DNA of 64,000 bases. Source: Ilex aquifolium (taxonomy: Eukaryota; Streptophyta; Magnoliopsida; Aquifoliales; Aquifoliaceae). A program made the translations under genes and the position numbers. Below are positions 53,934 to 64,000 of this stretch, piece by piece. The stretch covers positions 27,688,001 through 27,752,000 of the forward strand of contig OX637394.1 in the NCBI GenBank assembly GCA_951799425.1, in the 5' to 3' direction. How positions within the stretch are numbered: the first letter of the stretch is position 1; each line of letters starts with the position of its first letter. The notes below the pieces were generated by a model that did no database searches, was not told where the DNA came from, and saw nothing but the letters and a program-made list of their open reading frames with translations.

Positions 53934-55828
53934 ACGGACTTGGATGCGTCTTGATGCAGTCTGGGAGAGTGGTAGCTTATGGTTCTCGACAGTTAAAGAA
54001 CCACGAGCAGAGTTACCCTACACATGATATAGAGTTGGCAGCCATTGTCTTTGCCTTGAAGGCTTGGCGCCACTACTTATACGGTGAGCAGTTTGAGGTG
54101 TTTTCAGACCATAAAAGTCTGAAGTACATCTTTACACAGCGGGACCTCAATATGAGGCAACGTAGGTGGATGGAGTTTTTGGAGGACTATGACTTCACCT
54201 TGCATTACCATCCCGGTAAGGCAAATGTGGTAGCTAACGCACTCAGTCGGAAGTCACGGGGAGTCTTGGCTAGTGTGGCTTCCCGAGAGTGGCAGATGCT
54301 CGAGACTGTGGGACAGTTCGGGCTATGTTATATGGGTCAGGATCAGGGTACTTTGGGGAGTTTGGTGGCTACACCTTTCCTACTAAGCAGGGTTGTTGAG
54401 TCCCAGAGTCATGACATGGAGCTATTGTCCATCCGGGACCGTGTACAGGCAGGTACAGGTGACGAGGGCTGGACCATTCACTCGGATGGTAGTCTTCGGT
54501 TTCGAGGAAGGGTTGTGGTTCCTCAGTTGGCGGATCTGAGAGAGGAGATCCTTAGGGAGTTTCATTGCTCTCGTTTTGCGGTTCATCCAGGGGGCACGAA
54601 GATGTATCATGATCTTCGTCGCCAGTATTATTGGAATGGGATGAAGCGACAGGTTGGTGATTTTGTTAGTAGATGTCTCACGTGTCAGCAAGTGAAGGCT
54701 GAACACCAGAGACCGGCAGGGTTACTCCAGCCATTAGAGGTAGCTGAGTGGAAGTGGGAACATATCACGATGGATTTTGTGACTCACTTGCCACGGACAT
54801 CGCGGGGACATGACGCGGTCTGGGTGGTAATGGACCGGCTTACGAAGTGGGCGCACTTTTTGGCTGTGCGGATGACCTTCACACTGGAGGAATTCTGCAG
54901 GTTATATATACGGGAGATTGTCCGGTTGCATGGTGTACCCGTGTCTATAGTATCGGATCGGGATCCCAGGTTTACGGCTCATTTTTTGGAGAGTTTCCAA
55001 CGAGCCATGGGGACACAGCTGATGATGAGCACTGCTTTTCATCTCCAGACGGATGGTCAGTCTGAGAGGACCATCCAGACCTTAGAGGACATGCTACGGG
55101 CATGTATCCTAGATCTCAAGGGTAGTTGGGAAGATCACTTACCCTTGGTGGAGTTCGCCTATAACAATAGTTATCAGGCGAGCATACAGATGGCACCCTA
55201 TGAGGCACTATATGGGAGGCCATGTCGATCTCCGGTTTGTTGGACGGAGGTAGGAGAGAGGTCTTCTACGGGTCCAGATTTGGTAAAAGACACCTCGGAG
55301 AAGGTGGGTTTGATACGGAAGCGTCTTCTCACGGCTCAGAGCCGGCAGAAGAGCTACGCCGATAGACGACGGCGACCTCTAGAGTTTGAGGTGGGAGATC
55401 ATGTCTTCTTGAAGGTTATGCCTAAAAGAGGAGTGGTCCGGTTTGGTAAGCGGGGGAAACTGTCGCCGAGATACATCGGGCCCTTCGAGGTACTCGAGAG
55501 GGTGGGTACAGTTGCTTATCGGTTGGCGTTACCGCCAAATTTATCGGGTGTTCACGCGGTGTTCCATGTCCCTATGCTCCGGAAATACACCCCAGATCCG
55601 ACTCATGTGGTGGATTGGGGCGAGCTTGTTGTTGATGCGGATGGGACCTTCGAGGAGGGACCAGTGCGTATCATGGATAGCCGGGATCAGGTTTTGCGAG
55701 GCAAGACCGTGAGGCTAGTGAAGGTGCTTTGGCAGCACCGGGGAGTGGAAGAGGCGACATGGGAGCGCGAGGACACCGTACGTGCCAATTATCCTTTCCT
55801 GTTTGAGGATAGAGGTACGTTTTTATAG
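53934..55828 (+). pseudogene. Element D RNase H, integrase and chromodomain-like end
   Basis: The open frame continues RNase H ('[32 protein letters not shown]', 'ANALSRKS'), then the integrase zinc head ('[45 protein letters not shown]'), the DDE core ('TMDFVTHLP', '[13 protein letters not shown]', '[15 protein letters not shown]') and the C-terminal GPY-like region ('[47 protein letters not shown]'). The last 60 residues, '[22 protein letters not shown]', are a chromodomain-like tail that in chromoviruses directs insertion to chromatin. Its front half is on the other side of E. Confidence 0.88.
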
Positions 55829-55894
55829 TCATTTACTAGTACATGACTGTAGCATATGCATGGGATTGCATGTATGTGTGTGTGAATTTCGGGG

Positions 55895-55920
55895 ACGAAA
55901 TTCTTTTAAGGGGGGAAGAA
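55895..55920 (+). promoter_or_regulatory. Polypurine tract of element D
   Basis: 'ttttaaggggggaagaa' follows 'ttcggggacgaaat' and directly precedes the LTR start TGTAAAACCC. B and C have the same arrangement. Confidence 0.85.
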
Positions 55921-58305
55921 TGTAAAACCCGGGAAATTTGAACTTTTTCCAAAAAGGGCAAAATAGTAATTTGCCACTATAATGCGTATTTAAAATACTC
56001 ATGTTCTAGACCTCGGATGAGTAAACGGAGTTCGCCGTTGGATTCGTATCGCGGAAACGAGTCACCTTGTCAAATTTCGTCAAATTCCGAGATAGTCGGA
56101 TTTTGCACGTCGTTCGAGGCGACTGCATGGCGAATAACCTCACGAACGTCCCCATGAATAAATTTTACAAAATTTCTGTAAAATTGAATTAAAGTTCAAA
56201 TAAAATTAATTTGAACTTAAACTGGGATCAAACGAATCGTTTCGGGACGAAATCGGACCCGATTAAGCGAAGGACACGTGACGCGACGTGGGTCGAGTAT
56301 TAGAACTATAAATAGAGACAAATATCTGCATTTTAGGCAGAAAAATTCTGTCATTGTGCTGGTCTTCAACGTGTGGGAGAAAGAGGGAGAGAAAAGAGAG
56401 AAAACCTTGATCTTCAAGCTTTCTCCGGCGATTTCCCGGACTTTCGTCGCTCGGAATCCGTCGAACCAAGAGTCAAAGTCGATCCTCTCGACGAGGGCTA
56501 CGCAACCACACCAAGAACGGGGGATTTCACCGAAGATCCAAAAGAGGAGATTTGGGGGAAATCTAGTCTTGGGCTAGGAAAGTGTTCTTGAAGCTTCCTT
56601 CGGGTGATTACGCTTCAAGAGGTAGGGTTCTCCCTACTTTGGTGTAATCTTTCCTTAGATGTTAGTAGTCTGAAGTTTTGATATGCTATGCATATGATAG
56701 ACCTTCATATATAGGTTTATGGTTATAGAAATGGAAAAGTGAGCATAGAAATGGTTTAATCTATTTTCTAGCTTGAATTTGGTGTATGAAGTTACATGTG
56801 ATTTATTATGTAACTTAGTGAAATTAAGGCATGCTATGTGATTTATAAATTGTGCCTAGAAGGTGTTTGATAAAATGCCTTGCTTGAATGGAAATTGTTG
56901 TTTTGAGTGAATTGAAATAACATGCTTAAGTGTAACTTGTGGAATCATATGCTATTGATATGATTGGATGTGTTTGTTGATAGATGCATGTGTTGATATA
57001 TTAACATTGAAATGAATATGGTATTTATATGCTTAGGATATAAATTTACCATGGACATGTTGAAATTGTGCATGAGTTGTTCTTGACATGTGGAACATCA
57101 TGTGGTATGCAATAGGACATAGCATTGCATGTGCATGGAAGCATCTCATTACATGGGTGTGTGCATGGTTGATGTCAACACCACACTTGGTGATTGACGG
57201 TATGGCTTGGGAAAAGTTGGGTCGAAGACCTAGCTAAGCCGCTTGATTGCATGATAAATTGGGTCGGGATGAGCAAGAAGAGGCATGACGACCTCTCAGG
57301 TGAAAGACCCGGTGATTTGGAGGGTGCACTCCGTTGGTATAAGAGTCCATAAAGTGTACTGGTGTGGAAGACCATTGGTAGGAGTCCATGAAGTTTCCGA
57401 TCCCAATAATGACCCTAGCTTTGAAAATGTCATTTAATGAAACATAAATGACGAAATGAAACACTTTGGCATTGCATCGTGTTGTAGGAGTCGGTGAGGA
57501 CTCGGGTTGAAATGCATGAGGGAGTGACATCTCATTTCATGGCATGGTAGTATTGCATTCCAACTTAGGATGCATGTCCTTGTGAGAAATGATTGTTTGC
57601 AAATGAATGTTGCATGAGCATGAGCATCTAGGGGGAGAGTAGCCCTTGTAGGGTTTACTTTACTGGGCGTTGGCTCACCCTATACGGGAAACATTTCAGG
57701 TGTGGGGTTTGCACCGGCGGATGGCTCACTTGGAGAGCATCAAGCATGAAGGGGGCCGGCTTGTGGCCTTAGTTCGAGTTTTTGTAAAACTTTTGTATAA
57801 ATTCCATTTTGATGTGTAAATTATGGAATTAATTGTAATGGAACTTGTATAAGTTATGTATTATATGGAAAATCTCATTAAACATGTGTTGGATGAGTTT
57901 TGAGAGGTTTGGAATGGCTTGGAAATGAAAAATAGGTAAAAAGGGCAATTCTGGGCCAGGCGTACCGGTACGGTAAGGTCCAGTAGGCGTAGCGTACCGG
58001 TACGCGTACCGGTACGCTCTCCAAAATTCAGAATTTTTTTTTATTTTATTATTCTTTTGCCAAGTCTTTGGGCTATGTTTTCCTCCCTTCTAATGTTACA
58101 AATGGATAATAAGGGGATACCAATGGTGGTATATTGGATCTCGGATAGGTCAACCAACCGAAAGAAATTGGACTTGGATTTCCTTTTATCCCGGTAAAGG
58201 GAATGTGGTGCCGCGGTATCGGTTTAAGCGACATCCACGGGTATTTCCGCGAGTTGACGGGTTGTCAACGGTCAATAAAAGACCCCCGGATTTTGGGGCG
58301 TCACA
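55921..58305 (+). repeat. 3' LTR of element D (2,385 bp)
   Basis: TGTAAAACCC...GTCACA. TATA box 'ctataaatagag' near 56306. CGTACCGGTACG palindromes are at 57961-57972, 57993-58004 and 58005-58016, one unit more than in the 5' copy. They lie about 1,650 bp downstream of the TATA box, so inside the predicted transcript. The short open frames here are not genes. Confidence 0.9.
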
Positions 58306-59031
58306 GGAGTGACCATTTGTCGTTGGTGGAATTTGCATATAACAATAGTTTTCAATCTAGCATTGGCATGGCACCTTATGAGGCATTGTATGGGAGACCA
58401 TGTAGGTCCCCGACTTATTGTTTAGAAGCTGGAGAGAGTACCTTGGTTGGGCCAGAATTTGTTCAGGAAACTACGGAGAAAATTCAACTAATTAAGGAAA
58501 GACTACGCACGGCACAAAGTAGACAGAAAAGCTATGCGGATAGAAGAAGAAGACCCTTGGAATTTCGAGAGGGGGACTATGTGTTCCTCAAGGTGTCACC
58601 CAAAAAGGGAGTGTTTAGATTTGGCAAGAAGGGGAAATTAGCACCAAGATATACCGGACCATTTGAATTGATCAAAGCGGTGGGCAAAGTGGCGTATCAA
58701 CTTCGATTACCAGCCTAGTTGTCAGGGGTACATGACGTATTCCATGTGTCAATGTTAAGAAAGTGTCAATCGGATACAACGCATGTCGTGGATTTGGAGG
58801 ATATTGAAGTTCAAGATGGAGCAACATATGAAGAACAACCGGTGGAGATTCTCGATACCAAGGTGAAGGTGCTTCGCAATAAAGTCATCCAACTAGTGAA
58901 AGTCTTGTGGCAATATCATGGGGTGGAGGAAGCTACCTAGGAACCAGAGCTAGAGATGCAAGATAATTACCCTCATTTATTCTCTACTTAAGGTAATTTC
59001 GATGACGAAACTTTCTTTAAGGGAGGTGGAT
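58306..59031 (+). pseudogene. Fragment G: chromovirus integrase end and chromodomain-like tail
   Basis: It starts abruptly at D's LTR edge inside the integrase core ('[30 protein letters not shown]'), continues through 'REGDYVFLKVSPKKGVFRFGKKGKLAPRYTGPFELIKAVGKVAYQL' and a chromodomain-like 'IQLVKVLWQYHGVEEAT', and ends with 'ttcgatgacgaaa' and a purine tract 'aagggaggtgga'. It is a different Tekay-type family from D. D probably inserted into it. Broken, a few interruptions. Confidence 0.83.
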
Positions 59032-59270
59032 TGTAAACCCCCATATTCTTATCTTTATATAGTAATATGATTATGTTTTTAGATGCTAATATATGTAATG
59101 ATGTATGCATGAACTATGGATAGTGTAAAAGTAGAAATAAAAAAGTTAGGCGAGGTAATAGGGTATGTATTGGAAGCTAGGAAGTATTCCGGAGTGAAAC
59201 CTACTAGAATTTTTAGACAAAGGCTAGGAATGATGATTTGAGGTTCCCCATTAAGGAAACGATGGAGATG
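59032..59270 (+). repeat. Start of 3' LTR of fragment G
   Basis: It begins TGTAAACCCCC after the purine tract. The right edge is unclear because it runs into Athila-type LTR sequence between about 59240 and 59300. No gene. Confidence 0.6.
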
Positions 59271-60135
59271 GTGCAACTACAGTAGCTATTGGTCTTGGAG
59301 ACTTAGATCTAAGACTTTTGGCCTTAGTTCTTGATTTTAATCTTAGTCTTTACGTTGTGAGTGTATTTTTCATTCCCATTTTCAAGGCTTGTTCTTGTAT
59401 TTGAACGTATCATTTTAAAGCAAATCTTATTGAAGCTATTCCTTTCAATTTCGTTGTTTATTTTCCTTTGATTTACATGTTGATCGTCGCTGATTTTGAT
59501 TTTATGGGTTTTGTTCCCGGTTAAGTTTCAGCATAATCCAAGGGAGGATTTTCATTTGTGATCAATCAATATCAATGCTCTAATGGATTCTAATCGAGAG
59601 AATGCTTTGTAGATGGAAAAACCATTTTTGAAAACTTCTTGTTGTATGTTCACTTTGATTTCTCATCAATGGATCTTCCGGCACAGGTAATGCTTGGAGT
59701 ACATATCTACATCAAAGTATCTATATTGTTAGCTATCTTTTCCTATTCTCAAAGCTACATTCTTGTTCAAAATATGAGTTTAGTTGAATATTCTTTATCT
59801 GAGTAAATTTTGATCGAATGAGTTATAAATGAGGATCAATAAGCTTGATTATAGTGGGTTGATTTTCGAGGATTAGCCAATTATTTTCTATTTGATTTTA
59901 CTACATTAGTTGTTATTCTCAACAATTTTCCACAAATCCAAAGAATTTTCATTTCCTTTACAAATAAATCACCATTCAAATTTCCCTTGTTCCCTGAGGT
60001 GACGACCTCGTCTTTTCTGAGTTGCTACACTACACACTTTTTCTATGCTTCGGAAATACATTACATTCATCTCAGAGATACGAGTAAAAATTAGGAAAAG
60101 CGAGTCAAGCATTTTTTTCGCCATTGCCGGGGAAC
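59271..60135 (+). repeat. LTR end and primer site of Athila-type element H
   Basis: About 840 bp of AT-rich LTR end with 'ccctgaggtgacgacctcg' (59993-60012) and a final CA near 60112 is followed by 'TTCGCCATTGCCGGGGAA' (60118-60135), a degenerate form of the tRNA-Asp primer site seen in E and N. The leader continues with a 14-bp direct repeat, 'taacggtttaattt' (60136 and 60166). No body of H follows; LTR J begins instead. No gene. Confidence 0.65.
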
Positions 60136-60174
60136 TAACGGTTTAATTTTAAAGGTGATTCGGATTAACGGTTT

Positions 60175-61885
60175 AATTTGAACGTCCACTTGAACTATGA
60201 GCAGACCTGACTACTGAGAGAAGGCGTGTTGCAGCCAAGAAGGAAGACTCTGAGGCACTTGAGTATCACGTTTGAACGCCAACTCACGCTCGAACGACCA
60301 CTTGAGTTGATTGAGGACCAGACTACTGCATAGAGTGTGGAAATGAACTTCACAGAAGACCACAGGCCACTTGAGTGAGAAGGTCAGACCACATCTGGCG
60401 TTCGAACGCCCATACAGCAAAGACAAAAGAAACTTTCGAACGCCAGACAACGTTCGAACGACCATAAAGCAAAAACAGAGACAACGTTCGAACGCCAACT
60501 CACGTTCGAACGATCTCCACAGACTGGCTGCAGGGTAGTTGTCTTTTCACTTGGACTTGGGTTGCATATAATATTCCTTCACCCCCTCTTGTCTCCTCCC
60601 CCTTGCCTATAAATACTCCCATTGTTGGAGAGCTTGGGGGGACCAAGTAGAGAGGTTGATGGAGGCTTAGACTACCACTCATATTGTAGAATTAGCTTAC
60701 ATTTCCTTGTATGAAGTAGTTGTTCTAGAGATTAGTTTGGCTTTAGTCCAACATCTCTTAGCTTGTTATAAAAGTAGTTTTATGCTTATGTTTTCACTTA
60801 CATGCATAGAAGGAGATAGCTTACCTTTGGTTGTGGATCACCCTCCAAAAGTGACTATCTTTCTTCTATTTTTAATTTGTGCATCATTCACTTCTATTGC
60901 TTGAGCTTCTTTCTTCCCTTAGAGGAGTGAAACTCTTCCACTTTTCTAGAGTTTCGCCAAAGCCGTGAAGGGTGGAACGTGATTCACTCATTCTTTGTCG
61001 AAGATCGGCTCCCTGTTTAGTGTGCTTTGCTTTGAGATCCCTCTACTTGGAGGAATGAGCATCACTCACTTTTCTAGCTTTACCAAAGCCATGAAGAGTG
61101 AGTAGTTTCTCATTCACTCTTTAGTAAGAGGAGAAAGGCATGTATAAATTATCCGGACGTTACATTTGTGCAATTTTGATTATGCTTAATGCTTTATATT
61201 CCCCATGCTTATTGAATGATTGATTGCATCTAGCAAAGCTAAGGTACTTTGTATAACCAGGAGTTCTTTCTATAACATAGATAACTCTTGTATAGAAAGA
61301 CTCATTGGTTCAAGGCAAGTACCCCGGCTAGATCTTCATGACTACCCTTCAATCTTCACCATTATTGTGCTTCAATTAAAGAATGAAAATGGAACATTAA
61401 TGTCATGATTGGATGTCTTGTAGAAACACTTGCTTGTTTGTAGACGGGTTAAGTCTCGGCACAGACAATTCTTGTAAACTTCTAGAAAGACATCGGAATC
61501 ATGTTCTTAATTCTCTTAATCCACCTTTATCTTCTGATTAACTTGTTGTTGACACGGGGGTTAATTGAGTTATCAAGCACAAGTGTAATAAACCGGATAA
61601 TTAACTACATGTCCAGATCCTTGAACTAAAGAGTGACTCTTTTACATTAGAGCTTATCTCATATTTTGTTTAGAAAATTCTCTTGGAAAGAATCTTATAT
61701 TCTTTCCAGGAAACCTCACACCTTACACAACTTCAAATCTCAAGGGTTACAATCAATAGGTCTCCACCACTGCTTACACCAAAACACCAAGAAGAGTTCC
61801 CTGTGGATTCGACTCCGGACTCAAACTGGATTATTACTACAACTTGACCGCCTGCACTTGGGTGTACACATTTCGGATCAAGTCA
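60175..61885 (+). repeat. LTR J (start uncertain)
   Basis: U3 has about seven CGTTCGAACG-type palindromes (for example 60269-60278, 60399-60408, 60451-60460, 60485-60494 and 60503-60512), then TATAAATA at 60608-60615. The end 'gtggattcgactccggac ... cttgggtgtacacat' stops at ...AAGTCA (61885) and resembles the end of solo LTR S. A minisatellite follows instead of a primer site, so J may be a solo LTR; a target duplication was not found. Confidence 0.65.
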
Positions 61886-62078
61886 CAACCAAGGAGGTTG
61901 GCTTGAGCTGCAACCAAGGAGGTTGGCTTAAGGTGAAACCTAACTGAGGGTGCAGCCAAGGACGTTGGCTAAAGGTTAGCTTGAGGTGCAACCATGGAGG
62001 TTGACTTGAGGTGCAACTATGGAGGTCGGATGTAGGTGCAACCATGGAGGTTGACTTTTGGTGCAACCACGGAGGCTA
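61886..62078. repeat. 25-bp minisatellite, about 7-8 copies
   Basis: A unit like 'caaccaaggaggttggctt' plus 'gaggtg' recurs with a 25-bp period, first near-perfect, then with some irregular copies in the middle and diverged copies at the end. It directly abuts LTR J. The following 62079-62224 holds nothing I recognise. Confidence 0.85.
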
Positions 62079-62224
62079 CAATAATCACAAATAGAGATAC
62101 ACTTAGAGTTGTGAAAAATAAACTTTTCTTTACTAATCAACGAGAATGATAAACAAATGTCTTTGAAGACTTATAATATGACGATGCTAACTAAGCAGAA
62201 AGTAAAACTTAGTTATTTGGTTGG

Positions 62225-63900
62225 TCATCTGATTGGATTTGTTACTTCCTGCTCCTTGGTAGTCTTTTCCTTGTCAATGTACCAAGAGAGGTGGCCTTTC
62301 TTGACCAACTTTTCTAGGTGGCACTTGAGTGCCAAGCAATTCTCCACCTGGTGGCCTTTGTCCTTGTGATAAGAACAATGGAGATTTTGATCCCGCTTTG
62401 ATGGATCTCCTATCATCTTAGGTAGCCACCTAAAATAATCCTTGTCTTTGATTTGGTTCAAGACTTGATAGATAGGCTCCTTGAAGATAGTGTTGGTTCC
62501 TTGGTAGGAGTCCCTCGTTCCCTTGGAAGACTAGCCTCTTCCTGATGGGTTGGGAGTGCTATCTTACTCAATATGGTTCTTCTTTGGCAACTGGTCAACT
62601 AGTCTGTTGTCATCCTCCACCTTCACGTACCTCTTGATATGCTCTTGTAAGTGTGGCATACTTCAGGGCGGCCCCATGGTAAGGTGCTTCCTCAATTCAT
62701 TTTCCTTGGGGAGGCCCAAACGGAAAGAGACAAATGCGGTCTTTTCATTGCGTTCTTCTATGTCAGTATAGGTTTCAAGTAGCATGTGGCATACTTGCGG
62801 AGAGTCTCTCCATGTTTCTAGCGTAACGCCAAGAATGTGTCAATTATCATTGGCTCTTGACTATTAGCTATGAATTGAGAGACAAACTCTTATGCGAGTT
62901 ATTCCCAAGAGAAGACCGAATTCATGGGCATCCCACAGAACCACTTAAGAGCTGACCTCCCCAAACTGGAGGGGAACATCTTACACATCAACGCATTGTT
63001 ACTCATCCAGAGGGCCATCTTATTAGTAAAGGCCCCAATATGGATGACGGGATCAGACTTTCCATTATACAACTAGAAGGATGGAGGAAAGAACTTACGT
63101 GGGAGCTCGGCTTCTCGTATGGACCAAACAAAAGGAGTAGTGGTCATTTTTACAAGGGTATGTCTTGCCCTTTCTTTCACTGAATAAATGAGGTCATCTT
63201 GAGCGAAGTTGTGTTATAACCAGGGGGCACTTCACTGGCTGGTTTAGAGCACCTATACTTCGTTCTTCTATAATTGTCGTACCAATCATCTTGTGTAGAG
63301 TGATGAGTTGAACTCTTGTGTCTTTCTCAACGTTCCTTAGGGCAACATTCTGTGTATGGCTTGCCTCCCTTCTCCTTGTACAAGGGGTACCTTCTGGGTG
63401 AAGGGTCCCTAAGAAAGCATTGATAAGTAGAATGTCCCAATGAGTACTTTCCTTGACGGTGACCATGGGTCAAATAGCTCCTTACCGGAGACCTGCTCGT
63501 ACGATGGGTAGATTGAGCCTTATGAGAGCGATCGTTGTGGTGGTCACTTTGACGAGGCGGGTGTTGAACCTGACTAGCAAGTTTTTTTCCCCTTAGTTGA
63601 AGAAGCCCTTGCTTGAGAGTTTCTAACTCCTCCATTTTCTTTTTTATTTCTTCCTGATAATCCATCTTGGTAGCTAACCCACCTTCTACACCGAGGGCAA
63701 GTTGGTTGTGGTGAAAAATATGTTTTTATCTAGAGTGCTTATGTCTATCACAGAGTAGTATGTTCTTTGATAATTGGAGGTCGTAGTTAGTGAGATCTTC
63801 GAGGATTGCGGGTAGTATAAGTGTTGTGTGACTAGTTCTTAGGTTGAGGGTTTTCTCGCCAGGCATGGTTCAAGGCTTTTTGGTTGGTAGAAAACTTAAT
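62225..63900 (-). pseudogene. Element K: Tat-type gag on the minus strand, broken
   Basis: Read on the minus strand, an N-terminal frame (63665-63327) has 'MDYQEEIKKKMEELETLKQGLLQLRGKK' coiled coil and a basic Arg/Ser/His-rich stretch. The Gag core is seen near 63060-62880 ('DPVIHIGAFTNKMALWMSNNALMCKMFPSSLGRSALKWF'). The zinc-finger at 62370-62330 is 'CSYHKDKGHQVENC', with 'LKCHLEKLVKKGHL' after it, as in T. A short upstream frame opens near 63865. The body probably continues beyond the window on the right, where the LTR would be. Several breaks. Confidence 0.75.
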
Positions 63901-64000
63901 CGTTTCCCATAAAGTGCGCAAATTTTGCAGGAATAATTTCACACAAAGAGTAACCACATCGTACGGGCGGAGAGGGTGGTGATGAAGCCTCGTGGAACCT

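Larger units (their letters stand above)
39064..58305 (+). mobile_element. Element D: chromovirus (Tekay-type) Ty3/Gypsy, split by element E
   Basis: D consists of a partial 5' LTR (39064-40632), primer site, a short leader, protease/reverse transcriptase (to 42364), then, after E (42365-53933), RNase H, integrase and chromodomain-like end (53934-55828), purine tract and full 3' LTR (55921-58305). gag is not recognisable. The two LTRs share about 1,570 bp with roughly 11 substitutions and one 12-bp length difference, about 0.7%, so D is young, perhaps a few hundred thousand years at usual plant rates. Incomplete; the reading frames are otherwise well kept. Confidence 0.87.

Noticed and set aside
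42360-53940. A 5-bp target duplication for element E
   Set aside because: The flanking bases share only two to four positions and the exact LTR edges are ambiguous (TATG or TG start), so no duplication is claimed.

Overview
The window is nuclear DNA of a flowering plant, almost certainly repeat-rich heterochromatin. I found no plant protein gene, rRNA or tRNA gene. Nearly every base belongs to Ty3/Gypsy LTR retrotransposons of three plant lineages: Athila-type (tRNA-Asp primer site, a third ORF after pol), chromovirus/Tekay-type (initiator-Met primer site, chromodomain-like integrase end) and Tat-type (CxYHxxxGHxxxxC Gag zinc finger). They are nested in one another. The species cannot be named from this sequence.

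Layout: 1-709, end of an unclassified LTR (X). 710-11238, broken Athila-type element A with its 3' LTR. 11239-18423, badly decayed chromovirus B with its 3' LTR. 18424-~25250, Athila-type F, interrupted at 19152-20666 by a solo LTR (S) with a perfect 5-bp target duplication. ~25250-34707, Tat-type element T on the minus strand, split at 27941-33020 by N, a non-autonomous Athila-type element on the minus strand whose only ORF is a Gag-like protein with three tandem zinc knuckles. 34708-35729, a second X LTR, inverted. 35730-36459, a probable hAT-like DNA element. 36460-~38677, chromovirus fragment C. ~38678-39013, a plastid ycf2 fragment. 39064-42364 and 53934-58305, chromovirus D, split by E. 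42365-53933, E, a young Athila-type element that looks whole, with paired 1,084-bp LTRs differing at about 4 sites. 58306-~59270, chromovirus fragment G. ~59271-60135, LTR end and primer site of Athila-type H. ~60175-61885, LTR J. 61886-62078, a 25-bp minisatellite. 62225-64000, Tat-type gag K on the minus strand.

Four signals are not explained by ordinary annotation. (1) Almost every LTR family carries its own cluster of short perfect palindromes, mostly centred on CCGG, usually just upstream of its TATA box. (2) In E, eight copies of the LTR's palindrome, followed by a TATA box, lie directly upstream of the third ORF, like a second copy of the LTR promoter; A and F show weaker versions. (3) Four Athila-type elements with different LTRs and ORFs (A, F, E, N) share about ten collinear non-coding blocks between pol and the 3' end. 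N keeps them although it has no pol or third ORF, so they look cis-acting. The third-ORF cassette lies after these blocks in A and F but before them in E. (4) The ycf2 fragment sits at an LTR-LTR junction together with about 50 bp of scrambled filler copied from both flanks, a footprint of template-switching break repair.

All element dates are rough inferences from LTR divergence counted by eye. Coordinates marked '~' are junctions placed by comparing copies inside the window.
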